From a virus: a stretch of DNA of 32,873 nucleotides. Position 1 is the stretch's first letter; each line of letters opens with the position of its first letter. Where the stretch lies: positions 1-32,873 of IMG/VR virus record IMGVR_UViG_3300032242_001164; one strand, written 5' to 3'. The translations under genes were made by a program, and so were the position numbers. The notes beneath the pieces are model-generated. The model did no database searches and was not told the origin of the DNA. It saw nothing but the letters and a program-made list of their open reading frames with translations. Positions 1 to 8,127 of the stretch are shown here, piece after piece.

Positions 1-129
1 GCTACGCTAATATGTCTCTGTTTCGTAGATTTATTTGTGCTCTTCGCCGTACTTAGCGTACTCCAAACCGAACAAAGCGTTCAAGCCTGGGAGCAATTCC
101 TTGAGCAGTTGTGCGCGTGAAATAGCCAT
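1..129 (-). CDS. Major capsid protein N-terminus, interrupted by two in-frame stops, cut by window edge
   Basis: The frame starts at ATG 127-129 with GGAG upstream (GGAGCTAAATC). It reads MAISRAQLLKELLPGLNALF, then GLEYAKYGEEHK, and hits TAA at codon 33 (31-33). The frame resumes as IYETETY, meets TAG at codon 41 (7-9), then RS to the edge. The opening matches, from memory, the N-terminus of major capsid proteins of P22-portal-type environmental phages, which continue with an acidic EIYxTE-like stretch. Both stops are one G-to-T change from the expected Glu codons (GAA, GAG). Its position after portal, scaffold and decoration genes fits a capsid gene. It may be an intact gene damaged by errors at a contig end, a real pseudogene, or a 32-aa fragment gene. 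The capsid identity is fairly secure; the cause of the stops is unknown. Confidence 0.65.
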
Positions 130-140
130 GATTTAGCTCC

Positions 141-755
141 TTAGATACCGGTAGTACTGTTGTACTGGGCGGTGTTGAACTTCACGAGGAACTCGTAGTA
201 CGTAGTAGCAGCAACGCTGGCAGAACCAGTAGCTGTATCAGGCACAACGTCAACCACGCGGACGGGCAGGGTGTTGGTGGTGTTGGCGGAAGAACCGTCA
301 ATACCGTAGTACGAGTCACCAGTGGTGGTCGAACCAACGTTTGCAACCAAAGCCACGTTAGCACCAACAATCGAACGGCTGTAAGCTGTAGGAGTGGTGG
401 AACCAGCGACTGTAGCGCAGACCTTGAACACTGCACTTGGGTCATCCACAACATAACCAAAAGCCATAGCTGTCGATGTAGACTGGTTTGCGGGGTAGTA
501 TTGACCCGAGACTGGCTGGCCAGACGAGTTAATGTACGCGCAACCAACCAACACGCCAACGATAGCGCCGGAGTCAGTTGTGTTAGCAGCCACGAGGTAG
601 CCGCTGGTGTTAACGGAAACAGTGTCGCCGTTCAGGATCGCAGTAGCGTAAGCAGGTGCGACGGGGATTTGACGGATCGCTCCGGCGTAAGGCAAACCAT
701 CCAAACGATTGAGTGGTTTAAAGCCGTACGTCTTGTCAATGGTAGGATATGCCAT
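141..755 (-). CDS. Capsid decoration / head-stabilising-like protein (204 aa)
   Basis: The protein starts MAYPTIDKTYGFKPLNRLDG followed by LPYAG, a start resembling small head proteins found just upstream of the capsid gene in related phages (GFKPxRHxxGxPYxG type, from memory). The rest is rich in Gly, Ser, Thr and Val with short beta-like segments (VVDVVPDTATG, YYEFLVKFNTAQYN), as in virion-surface or capsid-stabilising proteins. There is no signal peptide or membrane segment. GGAG lies 8 nt before the ATG. It lies 11 nt upstream of the capsid start, so the two are probably co-transcribed and made in similar amounts. The decoration role is inferred from position and composition; a minor structural role is an alternative. 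Confidence 0.6.
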   Translation of the reverse strand: MAYPTIDKTYGFKPLNRLDGLPYAGAIRQIPVAPAYATAILNGDTVSVNTSGYLVAANTTDSGAIVGVLVGCAYINSSGQPVSGQYYPANQSTSTAMAFGYVVDDPSAVFKVCATVAGSTTPTAYSRSIVGANVALVANVGSTTTGDSYYGIDGSSANTTNTLPVRVVDVVPDTATGSASVAATTYYEFLVKFNTAQYNSTTGI

Positions 756-772
756 TATCAGACTCCAAAAGA

Positions 773-1231
773 TTAAATACCTTTACCGAAAGTCACCTTA
801 GAGCTACGTTCTTTGAACATAGGCATCCGAGGATCGTTCTCGCGCATGAAGGTGTTATCCACTGATTGCATCTGCGCATCTGCCTGTTGGCGGTAATACG
901 CGTCACGCTGTTCAGCAAACTCCACCGGGGTTTTGCAAAGCAACAAACCACCTACCTCGATACTGTCTGGAAATTTGTTTTGCGCAGTGGCAAACAGACG
1001 GATCTCGGGGTGGTCGGAAGCCTTAACGGGTTCCCAGCCTTCGGCAAGCTTTGAGGAATAGTTCGTGGCATCATCTTTCCCCAGGGACGCGATACGAATC
1101 CATCGAAATGCGTAGCCTTCTTCCGGATTGGGATCAGGCAACAGCTTTGGGGGCATCCATTGTTTTGGTCGCTCCAAAGTTTCGCGGGTTTGCAGTTCGC
1201 GTGTTGGACGTGCAGATTTATCCATTTTCAT
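773..1231 (-). CDS. Conserved phage head-module protein (about 150 aa)
   Basis: This is a soluble, charged protein with an Arg/Lys-rich start (TRELQTRETLERPKQWMPP), a central YAFRWIRI segment and a C-terminal pattern VDNTFMRENDPRMPMFKE ending VTFGKG. I recognise this pattern from proteins placed before capsid genes in many environmental phages, usually annotated hypothetical. Two start codons are possible: ATG 1231 overlaps the scaffold stop (ATGA), and ATG 1225 has the better spacing from AGGA (7 nt), giving 150 aa. The coupling to the scaffold-like gene and the position suggest a role in head assembly or completion. No catalytic motif is visible. Confidence 0.7.
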   Translation of the reverse strand: MKMDKSARPTRELQTRETLERPKQWMPPKLLPDPNPEEGYAFRWIRIASLGKDDATNYSSKLAEGWEPVKASDHPEIRLFATAQNKFPDSIEVGGLLLCKTPVEFAEQRDAYYRQQADAQMQSVDNTFMRENDPRMPMFKERSSKVTFGKGI

Positions 1232-2178
1232 TTCCTCATTTCTTCAGCAACCTTACGAGCATAGAGTTCCAATGGAACACCCAGCCGCTTGGCGATATTC
1301 ACCTGTGTCTGCGTCAGCACGATCTTTTTAGGCGCTGTGCTACGTGTAGCAGGTGCTACGTTGTTGGATTTAGTGCGTTGAGGTTTAGCATCAACGGACT
1401 CATCGGCTCCAAACTGATCCGAGAATCTGGCCCGCATGTCAGCGTCGATACGTCGATAGTACTCGTCGCTGCCAGCAGGAATTCCTTCGCCTACCAAGTC
1501 TTCATGAACGCCTAAAGCATAAGCAGTCATGCGCTTGTTGTTGCCAAACCACTGATTGTTTTCTTGCCATGCAAGCAGTTTGTCATCAACGGGAGCCGGC
1601 CTGGTGGGCTGCGACTCAATTTGTACAGGAGTTTCTCGGGCCTGTAAAGGGGTCGGCTTAAAATTATTTACCTTATCGGCTCTAATTTTTGCGTTTGTAA
1701 GTGCTTCTTGTGCTTCTACCAACTGGTCAGAGTCGCCAGATTCGTACGCTTCTTTGTACTTACGCTTGGCCTCTTCGACCTCATTGCTCACCACGCGCTT
1801 GGCCTGCTCCAACAACGCAGCTTGGTTTTGGTTCACCGAACCTTTGAGCTGGTTGTTCTCGGCCAACACTGCTTGAGCCAGGCGAAGTGCTTCGTCTTTC
1901 TCACGCTGTGCAGCTTCTTTGGCGCGGCGCTCCTCGTGGTAGCCCTTGGTAAAGTGCTTGATGCGCTTTTGAACGCTCTCGTCGTATTTGGTCAACTCGT
2001 CATCGTTAAATTCCTTGGGTGGCTCCACCATCGGTTTGCGATTACGGTCTTCAGGAGGGGTGTCATCCACCACCTCAATGTCTGGGGTTTCCTCTGCTTC
2101 AATAACCCGGCCACCCTTGCGTGGGTTTTCCAGTTCTTCGTCAGGGAAAGTAAATTCGGTTTTTTCAATATCAGCCAT
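1228..2178 (-). CDS. Head scaffolding-like protein (316 aa)
   Basis: The N-terminal 60 residues are strongly acidic (FPDEELENPRKGG, TPDIEVVDDTPPEDRN). Residues 70-170 form a long charged helical or coiled-coil stretch (EERRAKEAAQREKDEALRLA; EVEEAKRKYKEAYESGDSDQ). The C-terminus is basic and helical (VNIAKRLGVPLELYARKVAE). This acidic-coil-helical layout and the place between portal and capsid genes are typical of phage scaffolding proteins, whose C-terminal helices usually bind the capsid protein. There is no protease motif. The start is supported by AAGGAGG 6-7 nt upstream. The end overlaps the next gene by 4 nt. The scaffold call rests on architecture and context, not on a diagnostic motif. 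Confidence 0.65.
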   Translation of the reverse strand: MADIEKTEFTFPDEELENPRKGGRVIEAEETPDIEVVDDTPPEDRNRKPMVEPPKEFNDDELTKYDESVQKRIKHFTKGYHEERRAKEAAQREKDEALRLAQAVLAENNQLKGSVNQNQAALLEQAKRVVSNEVEEAKRKYKEAYESGDSDQLVEAQEALTNAKIRADKVNNFKPTPLQARETPVQIESQPTRPAPVDDKLLAWQENNQWFGNNKRMTAYALGVHEDLVGEGIPAGSDEYYRRIDADMRARFSDQFGADESVDAKPQRTKSNNVAPATRSTAPKKIVLTQTQVNIAKRLGVPLELYARKVAEEMRK

Positions 2179-2187
2179 GATGCCTCC

Positions 2188-2592
2188 TTATGGACGTTGG
2201 ATGCCGCGAGGATCTTGCACAACGGCTTGTACAGAATCATCGTTGATCAAGCGCCATTCAGTGCCGTGGATTTTCATCCGGGTACCGGTATTGGGGCGGG
2301 TGATGATGAAGTCGCCAACTTTGCAAGACGGACCGGAAGGAAACCGCTCTTTGTCTGCAAATGCATCGGGACCAATTTTTGCCACAAACAACACGGGGGA
2401 GAGAAGCTCCTCGTGCAGCATGGTTTGGCTGGCTTTCAGTAAGCCGCCTTCGTACTCTTCTTCTGCCTGGGGGAGCATGCACAAGAGGTGGTATGTCGCT
2501 GGATCGGGAACTTGCTTGGCTTTTTCTTCAACCGGCTGGTTAAGAATGCCCGACAGGTCCACGGCCTGAACATCGAATTTATTCATCGTCAT
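2188..2592 (-). CDS. GroES-like co-chaperonin (Cpn10 fold, 134 aa)
   Basis: After a roughly 30-residue extension the protein follows the GroES layout. YHLLCMLPQAEEEYEGG and LLKAS correspond to the first strand and mobile loop. LSPVLFVAKIGPDAF matches the GEVLAVGNG strand. CKVGDFIITRPNTGTRMKIH matches VKVGDIVIFNDGYG, and EWRLINDDSVQAVV matches the last strand. GroES-like phage proteins such as T4 gp31 replace host GroES on GroEL so that the capsid protein can fold, and the gene sits between portal and scaffold here. Starts at 2592 and 2586 are both possible; both overlap the preceding gene (8 or 14 nt), implying coupling. The match to the Cpn10 family is made by eye. Confidence 0.75.
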   Translation of the reverse strand: MTMNKFDVQAVDLSGILNQPVEEKAKQVPDPATYHLLCMLPQAEEEYEGGLLKASQTMLHEELLSPVLFVAKIGPDAFADKERFPSGPSCKVGDFIITRPNTGTRMKIHGTEWRLINDDSVQAVVQDPRGIQRP

Positions 2593-2779
2593 AGTCTTTC
2601 AGTTTTCGCACGAGGTCAGCGATTTCACGTTGAGCGGTTCGCAGACCCCGGATAACTCCGCTCAACTCTTTGTAGTGATCGTAGGTATTAGCTCCACCAT
2701 CACACAAAACTTGTACTACGCTTCTGACTTCCTCTTCCAGTTTGCCGTTGAGGACTTCAAAGATTTTTGTTTCCATCAT
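2579..2779 (-). CDS. Small coiled-coil protein between portal and co-chaperonin (65-66 aa)
   Basis: The protein is almost entirely helical and charged (FEVLNGKLEEEVRSVVQVL; YKELSGVIRGLRTAQREIAD), ending in KLKDYDDE. It has two tandem ATGs, 2779 and 2776. AAGGAG, located in the end of the portal gene, is spaced better from the second (6 nt). The gene overlaps the portal stop and the co-chaperonin start, so it is translationally coupled on both sides. A small coiled-coil protein here could be an assembly factor, but I do not recognise the family. Confidence 0.7.
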   Translation of the reverse strand: MMETKIFEVLNGKLEEEVRSVVQVLCDGGANTYDHYKELSGVIRGLRTAQREIADLVRKLKDYDDE

Positions 2780-5235
2780 TCACTCCTTGTTATTTGCTGC
2801 GCTTTAGCAGCAGCTACTTGGTCGGCCTGGTTGAGTTTTTGTTGATGCGCTTGTTGCGACTGCATCAACTCCATCTGATGACGTTGAACTTGCTGTTGCA
2901 TCTCCTGATTGTGACGAGCAGCAATCATTTCAGGAGTTTCGCCGTTCTTCATCATCATCTCTTGCTGCTTCATCTGCAGCTCTTGCGCCTTCAGTTGCAA
3001 TTCGCCTTGCACCTTTTGCGCCTTGATCTGGGTTTCCTGTTGCTTGATCTGCAGCTCAGCTTGTTGCATCTGCACAATAGGATCTTGCAGTTGCTGCTGG
3101 GCTTGCTGTTGCGCAGCCTGTCCTTTGTTCAGCTGAGTCAGTTGCGTAGCAGCCTGGGCCACAAGCTTGGACAGCTGAACTTCCACTTCCTTGGACAGCT
3201 CGGCATTTGGCTCGGGCAGTGTGGCGCCCAGCTGTTGTTGAACGCCGTTGCGATACTGGAATGCCACGTGCTCGGCAATGTGCGCCATGATGGCCGCTTG
3301 CATTTGCTGAGCCATAGGGTTTTGGCCAATCTGGCCCATGACCTTGGGGTCTTGCATCATCGAAGTGTGAGTTGCGATGTGTGCGTCGTGGTCTTGGTAG
3401 ATAAAAGCCTTTTGTGGCTTGCCGGTCAAGAAGCCCATGTTCTCGCTGATCGGGTCGTGCGGCAGTTGGTCGTCATCAACCGGTACCAACTTGTCGGCGT
3501 TCTTGATGCCCAGCACTTCAATCATCTGGCGGTGCAGTTGAGGCAAGTTGTAAATCTGCGGAGCGCCCTGGGCCAACTGAATGACCGCCTGGTACTGCAT
3601 GATCCGCTGCGCCATGGTCGAGCTGTTGGGATCGGACACGGGGATTACGTCCACCATGTCGTAATCTTTGCGCTTGGCCTTGCGTGAACCTTCGGCTGGG
3701 TTGTATGAGTACTCGCCCGGGGTGTGGTCACGGATGATGTCGCGCAGCAGCTTGAATTCTTGCTTCATCGAGAAGTGAACTCGTGCCTGCACAGCCGACA
3801 TGTTCTTCAGTTGGCGCTCAAGCAAAGCCAACGTGGTCCCGACGGGTGCGTTGGCGCTCATGTCGCTGATGTTCATGTCAGCAATCGAGCCCAGGCGGCG
3901 GCCTTCTTCGGTGATCTGGTTGAGCAGACCCATCAGGACTTGGCTTGGCTCCTTATAGGGGAGCATCATGATGTTGTCGCGCACCGTACCGGAAGGCACG
4001 TCCACATCCCTGAATTCGCCCGGGGCGATGGGTGTATCGTCTCCCTTAACGCGCAAACCTCGGGCTTTCAACCCGCCTGGCAGGTTAGAAAGCGTGCCGG
4101 CATCCACCAATTGGCGAATAATGCTGGTTCCAGCGCGCGCATAACCACCAATCAGGTGGATCAGGCCCAAACCATAGGCGCCAAACCCGGGGATATAGGT
4201 GTACTGGACAAAATGTTCGCGTTTTACCTTGCGGTCGTCGCTTTCTTCCCAGTTTCTACGTACAGCCAGCACTTCATTCGTGCCGCGGTCAATCGTAATG
4301 ACGTAGGGCAGGGCAATACCATCTTCATCTTCGTAGCCGGGCAGGTCATAGTCGATGTGGACTTCCAAAATCTGGTAGCGGTCGTCATCGGTCAGGCTGT
4401 AACCCTGGTCTTCGGCCTTCTTTTTTTCTACATCGGTGTGAATGGTGACCGGCTCACCCAAATCGACGTCGCGGTAGAAGCCCGAAACCTGTAATTTCTT
4501 GATTTCGTTCTTGGTTTTGCGCATTACATGGGTAACACGCTCGGCATTGAACAAACTGGAGGCGCCGTACGGGATGATGATGTCTTCGGCGGGGATAAAT
4601 GTGGCGATCTGGCGGTCGTAACCCGGGTCAAAGTAGATTTTCTTGAACGCAGCGCCGGCCAGACCCAAGGAATACAAGAGCCGCTCATGCTCTGGGCGGT
4701 ATTCGGGCATCGCTTCTGTCAATTGGTAGTTCATGTCATCACGAACTCGCTCGGCAGCGTCTTCTTTGAGCTTGTCAATCGCTCCGATGATCTCAGTTTT
4801 AACTGGACCAGCGGCGGGGAACGTCTCTAAAATCGTCTCACTCTGAAAACGGATGGCAGCTTCGGTCAGAATTGTGGAATACACACCACATGCGCCCATC
4901 CAAGGCTCGGTGCGCTCCTCATATTTCATGCCCAGGACTTCCAAGCCCTTGACATACATCTCAACCCAGTCTTTGCGGCTGTTAATATCCGCGTCCACCA
5001 TCTCGACAATGTCGCTGGCCACCTTTTGGAGCTCGCCTGGAGACATTTCTTCGGCCAAGTTGCCGTCAAAATCGCCTTCTTCGACGTCTGGCATTAAGTC
5101 AATCATCATGCCGTCGATCCCAATCGTTACATCGTCGGGATTTTCGATTTGAATTTCAATTCCGGGGCCTTCTTCCTGCGGCAAAAGACTGTCCAAACCC
5201 ATGGGTGCCTGGCTGATTGATTGCTCGATGCTCAT
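2776..5235 (-). CDS. Portal protein, P22-like (819 aa)
   Basis: The portal is the dodecameric ring at the capsid vertex through which DNA is packaged and ejected. The N-terminal 75 residues are acidic. The core has signatures I recognise from P22-type portals of environmental podoviruses: RKDWVEMYVKGLEVLGMKYE near 85-105, EPWMGACGVYSTILTEAAIR, and a conserved central part (GLGLIHLIGGYARAG, LSNLPGGLKARG, MSANAPVGTTLALLE). From about residue 660 to the end it becomes a Gln-rich coiled coil (QQAQQQLQDPIVQMQQAELQ and similar), which probably forms the helical barrel reaching into the capsid. P22 portal is 725 aa, so the length is reasonable. AAGGA precedes the ATG and the large terminase ends 8 nt upstream. 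Confidence 0.9.
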   Translation of the reverse strand: MSIEQSISQAPMGLDSLLPQEEGPGIEIQIENPDDVTIGIDGMMIDLMPDVEEGDFDGNLAEEMSPGELQKVASDIVEMVDADINSRKDWVEMYVKGLEVLGMKYEERTEPWMGACGVYSTILTEAAIRFQSETILETFPAAGPVKTEIIGAIDKLKEDAAERVRDDMNYQLTEAMPEYRPEHERLLYSLGLAGAAFKKIYFDPGYDRQIATFIPAEDIIIPYGASSLFNAERVTHVMRKTKNEIKKLQVSGFYRDVDLGEPVTIHTDVEKKKAEDQGYSLTDDDRYQILEVHIDYDLPGYEDEDGIALPYVITIDRGTNEVLAVRRNWEESDDRKVKREHFVQYTYIPGFGAYGLGLIHLIGGYARAGTSIIRQLVDAGTLSNLPGGLKARGLRVKGDDTPIAPGEFRDVDVPSGTVRDNIMMLPYKEPSQVLMGLLNQITEEGRRLGSIADMNISDMSANAPVGTTLALLERQLKNMSAVQARVHFSMKQEFKLLRDIIRDHTPGEYSYNPAEGSRKAKRKDYDMVDVIPVSDPNSSTMAQRIMQYQAVIQLAQGAPQIYNLPQLHRQMIEVLGIKNADKLVPVDDDQLPHDPISENMGFLTGKPQKAFIYQDHDAHIATHTSMMQDPKVMGQIGQNPMAQQMQAAIMAHIAEHVAFQYRNGVQQQLGATLPEPNAELSKEVEVQLSKLVAQAATQLTQLNKGQAAQQQAQQQLQDPIVQMQQAELQIKQQETQIKAQKVQGELQLKAQELQMKQQEMMMKNGETPEMIAARHNQEMQQQVQRHQMELMQSQQAHQQKLNQADQVAAAKAQQITRSE

Positions 5236-5243
5236 ATTGGTCC

Positions 5244-6743
5244 TTAATAGTAAGAGGCTTTACGGCGAAAATTTGGCAGCTCATCCCGTTCATCGGATTC
5301 TAGACGAAGGAACCCTCCCTTGCGGAAACGGATCAATGCCTGGGTGCTTGAGTCCACCAAGTCATCGTGATCGGAATTGGGAAAAGCCGCCATCTCTTCC
5401 ATCAGTTCATCTGCCCACCGCGTCTCCGGCGCCCAGACTTTACCGCTGGCAAACAAATCGGAGACTGAGTTAATTCGGACCATCTTATCATTGCCGCGGC
5501 TTGGTGTAAATTCGCTCACCGGGATGCCCATGGATCTCAACTCAAAGATCAACGGCGCACCCGAGGCCTTGGCTTCCACAATAAACGCGTCAGGCTCCCA
5601 ATCTTTGTAGTGGTTGTACGCCTTCTCCTTGAGTTCCGGAAATTCCATCCTCTTCTTGAACGCGTCCAGCAAAATCACGTGGGGGTCGTTTTCGTTCTCG
5701 TTCATGTAGAACACACCCCAGGTCGTACAGGCCGAATAGTCGGACCGCTCGCTTTTGGTAAACGCCGTATCCCAGGACTGGATCACAAACGCGCACTTGG
5801 GTGGATCGGGGTTTTTCCAAATCTTCCACCACTCCCTCTTTACAATCGCCCCTTCTTCAGAGGTCGGTGTTTGTTGGTACTGGGCGTTCCACTTACTGGC
5901 CGGCAGTTCTAACTGAAGGGCCTGCAGTTCATCAAGGCTCCAGAACTCTGGCCACAGGGGATTTCCGCTCGGCAAGATTGCAGGAAACTCAATGACGTCC
6001 CAGCTTTCCCCATCTTTGTCCACCATCGACTGAAGGATCCGGCCCGTCAGATCTCTTTTGGACCAGCGTGTCATCACAACAACAATCGCACCACCAGGCT
6101 GCAGACGCTGGCGGGGCCCAGAGGTGTACCACTCGTAGACTTGGTCAAACACTTCAGAGTTCGACTGGGCCAGTTTGGCTTCTTGTTCAGAGTGTGGGTC
6201 GTCGATGATCAACAGATCGGCGCCCTTACCCGTGACCGTACCTCCGACACCAATCGCAAAATATTCTCCGTTCGCATTCGTGGCCCAACGGCCCGCAGCT
6301 TTGGAGTCGGCCCTCAAGGACACATTGGGGAAAATCTCGGCGTAAGCTTCACTGTCTACCAAGTTCCTGACCTTACGGCCAAAGCCCACCGCCAGTTCAG
6401 AGGTATTGGACGACTGGATAATTTTCTTGTTGGGGTACTTCCCCAAAAACCAACTCGGAAGAAGAAACGAAGCAAACTCAGACTTCGTGTGCCGGGGTGG
6501 CATATTGATGATCAACCTCTTCAACTTCCCGCTGGCGATCTCTTCAAACTTTTTGGCCATCACCTTATGGTGGCGCCCGTCAATAAACCCAGGCCACATC
6601 GCTTTGACAAACTTAGCAAACGACGCCTGCGCCTCCTCCCTCTTCTTCGCCTTCTTCAGTTCAAACAAATCCTCAAACACCTGCTCCTGCACATTGACCG
6701 GCAGCTTAGAGATCCCCTGAACAATCGCATCAATATTCTTCAT
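5244..6743 (-). CDS. terL: Terminase large subunit (TerL, 499 aa)
   Basis: This is the packaging motor ATPase and nuclease. The ATPase domain has a Walker A motif MPPRHTKSE at about residues 81-89, Walker B LLIIDD at 177-182, and VVVMTRWSKRD near 221-231. The RuvC-like nuclease domain shows IQSWDTAFTK (Asp near 325), DAFIVEAKASG (Glu near 390) and NSDHDDLVDSSTQAL (Asp cluster near 458-464), so all catalytic positions appear intact. The length is typical. ATG 6743 overlaps the upstream stop as TGATG; GTG 6746 would add one codon. Translation is therefore coupled to the LexA-type protein gene. The portal follows after 8 nt in the usual terminase-portal order. Confidence 0.95.
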   Translation of the reverse strand: MKNIDAIVQGISKLPVNVQEQVFEDLFELKKAKKREEAQASFAKFVKAMWPGFIDGRHHKVMAKKFEEIASGKLKRLIINMPPRHTKSEFASFLLPSWFLGKYPNKKIIQSSNTSELAVGFGRKVRNLVDSEAYAEIFPNVSLRADSKAAGRWATNANGEYFAIGVGGTVTGKGADLLIIDDPHSEQEAKLAQSNSEVFDQVYEWYTSGPRQRLQPGGAIVVVMTRWSKRDLTGRILQSMVDKDGESWDVIEFPAILPSGNPLWPEFWSLDELQALQLELPASKWNAQYQQTPTSEEGAIVKREWWKIWKNPDPPKCAFVIQSWDTAFTKSERSDYSACTTWGVFYMNENENDPHVILLDAFKKRMEFPELKEKAYNHYKDWEPDAFIVEAKASGAPLIFELRSMGIPVSEFTPSRGNDKMVRINSVSDLFASGKVWAPETRWADELMEEMAAFPNSDHDDLVDSSTQALIRFRKGGFLRLESDERDELPNFRRKASYY

Positions 6744-7009
6744 CACTCAATTTTTCTAAAATTTATATACACAGGCCTCACAGACCGGGCCGTGTTCGGG
6801 ATCCTCTTACACACCCCCAACACACACAGCTTCTTGAGCACCCTGTTCACATTCCCCCTCCCCCGGTCCCCCGTCAACATCATGATGTCATCAATCGACG
6901 GCCCATAACCAAACTTCTTCCAGAACTCGTCAACACACAAAAATATCATCTTCTGCTTCGGCGTCATCAATCTCTCCAGCCCACTGGCCACATCCCTTAC
7001 TCGCTCCAT
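6743..7009 (-). CDS. LexA-type winged-helix DNA-binding protein (88 aa)
   Basis: Residues 14-80 follow the LexA DNA-binding domain. MTPKQKMIFLCVDEFW is helix 1, KFGYGPSIDDIMMLTG matches GYSPSIREIADALG, GNVNRVLKKLCVLGVCKR matches the recognition helix and the start of the wing, and VRPVYINF closes the wing. There is no autoproteolytic or dimerisation domain, so it is not a full repressor. It lies between the small and large terminase genes and overlaps both neighbours (13 nt and about 1 nt). It could regulate the late genes, compete at SOS boxes, or help DNA recognition during packaging; none of these can be separated from sequence. Confidence 0.7.
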   Translation of the reverse strand: MERVRDVASGLERLMTPKQKMIFLCVDEFWKKFGYGPSIDDIMMLTGDRGRGNVNRVLKKLCVLGVCKRIPNTARSVRPVYINFRKIE

Positions 7010-7248
7010 GGCTCTTCATCCCACATATCCTGCGGCCACACCAAGATAGGCGTCCCAGGCCCCATATACGCAGACTCAATATTGAACTCAATGAACTCCC
7101 GAGCCTCATCAACCTCCATACCAAACCTCTCCATTAAGATTACCCTGATGATTTCAGCGTTGTAAACCAACACCTCAACCTTCTGACTAGCAACCCAAAT
7201 CATCGCAGGGCCAATAATTGCTTCATCATATTCATTTAATTTGATCAT
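6997..7248 (-). CDS. Conserved phage protein upstream of TerL (83 aa)
   Basis: This is an acidic protein with EYDEAIIGPAMIWVASQKVE, a helical EIIRVILMERFGMEVDEARE, then FIEFNIESAYMGPGTPILVW. I recall the combination of EEAREFIEFNIExAYxG and a terminal proline-tryptophan segment from many environmental phages, always without known function. CGGAG sits 6-7 nt before the ATG. It is the first gene leftward of an intergenic gap carrying a repeated palindrome element. The end overlaps the LexA-type gene by 13 nt. Confidence 0.7.
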   Translation of the reverse strand: MIKLNEYDEAIIGPAMIWVASQKVEVLVYNAEIIRVILMERFGMEVDEAREFIEFNIESAYMGPGTPILVWPQDMWDEEPWSE

Positions 7249-7264
7249 AAAATTCTCCGTTATG

Positions 7265-7298
7265 AATACTAATTTTCTACGAATGTAACTAGTTACAC
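7265..7298. repeat. 34-bp intergenic repeat, copy A, containing palindrome TGTAACTAGTTACA
   Basis: This element matches 20772-20805 at 31 of 34 positions in the same plus-strand orientation. The first 16 bases (AATACTAATTTTCTAC) are identical. Its right half holds a perfect 14-bp palindrome at 7284-7297. It lies in the 90-bp gap between the small terminase and the 83-aa gene. The same palindrome core also occurs at 15162-15175. Protein-binding sites of this form are operators or partition-type sites. Confidence 0.8.
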
Positions 7299-7338
7299 TT
7301 GTAATGCTTTTTTACGCAAAAATATATATTGGCACTTT

Positions 7339-8127
7339 TCATTTGGCGAGTGAAGGGGGGGGTTCCGATATTTCATGGGATTGAGTGAGTGGAATAGTAT
7401 GCGTAGTCACACCCATGGGCCCATCGGCCTCAAGTGGGGGTGCCCCTCCGGTGGGGTCTGCGGCAGGCGCATTTGCGGAGTGCGTGCTGGCTTGGCTGAT
7501 CTCCTCGAGCAGGCTGAGCCCATCATCCAGAGCTGAGACGTCAGTCACATCCTTGAGTGTCTCCATGATGCGCGCGCGGATGTCACCAGATCGGTTGATG
7601 GTCGTCACTTGCTTGTGCTCAACGAAGGCGCCGACCTCGAACAACTGGCCAAGTAGCTTCAAGCACTGGACCCGCTGAGCAGGCGGGAAGTCCTCATCCA
7701 ACGTGTGCTGCACGAGCTGTTGTACTAACAAGGACTTCAATTGAGCAGGGGTTCGATGTTTCTCAGCCTCTATTGCCAACTTATACGCTTCGACCTCGAG
7801 CTGGATTCGCGCATTGTTGGCTAGCTTGTACGGGGCCGTGATGATTGTGGACGGTGCAGGCTTACCTTCCCTACTGTCTCTGTATGCCTGAGCCTTTGTC
7901 TTTCCCATGGCCAGACCGCGAGCAAACTCTTTCTGCTTTGTGGTCAACTGGGCTTGTTTGCCTTTACCGCTACTCAGTAACACCTCTACGGGAAACTGTT
8001 CTAGTCCCTGTGTGATCTGCTGTCTGGTGAGCTTCTTCATGGGCTTAGCCTTTGCGGGCTTTACGGTCTGGTTCGGTTCGGTCATGGTCTGGTTTGCATG
8101 GGTACACAATGAGTATCCACGATACAT
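7339..8127 (-). CDS. terS: Terminase small subunit (TerS, up to 262 aa)
   Basis: TerS recognises phage DNA and loads the large terminase. After a Lys/Pro-rich N-terminus, residues 65-110 form a helix-turn-helix (LTTKQKEFARGLAMGKTKAQ, AYRDS). A helical oligomerisation stretch follows (IQLEVEAYKLAIEAEKHRTP), then AQRVQCLKLLGQLFEVGAFV and TTINRSGDIRARIMETL, a segment seen in TerS of related phages. The last 60 residues are Pro/Ser/Ala-rich and probably disordered. Starts at 8127, 8085 (MTEPNQTVK) and 8040 are possible. None has a strong ribosome binding site, and 8085 removes an unlikely Cys-containing leader. It is the first gene of the leftward head module. Confidence 0.8.
   Translation of the reverse strand: MYRGYSLCTHANQTMTEPNQTVKPAKAKPMKKLTRQQITQGLEQFPVEVLLSSGKGKQAQLTTKQKEFARGLAMGKTKAQAYRDSREGKPAPSTIITAPYKLANNARIQLEVEAYKLAIEAEKHRTPAQLKSLLVQQLVQHTLDEDFPPAQRVQCLKLLGQLFEVGAFVEHKQVTTINRSGDIRARIMETLKDVTDVSALDDGLSLLEEISQASTHSANAPAADPTGGAPPLEADGPMGVTTHTIPLTQSHEISEPPPSLAK

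Noticed and set aside
1-129. Stop-codon recoding as an explanation for the broken capsid start
   Set aside because: The other genes use TAA, TAG and TGA as normal ends, and the stops here stand at Glu positions, which does not fit known phage recoding to Gln or Trp.
2767-3687. A 306-codon rightward frame opposite the portal C-terminus
   Set aside because: Its Leu/His-rich repeats are the reverse complement of the Gln-rich coiled coil codons of the portal gene.
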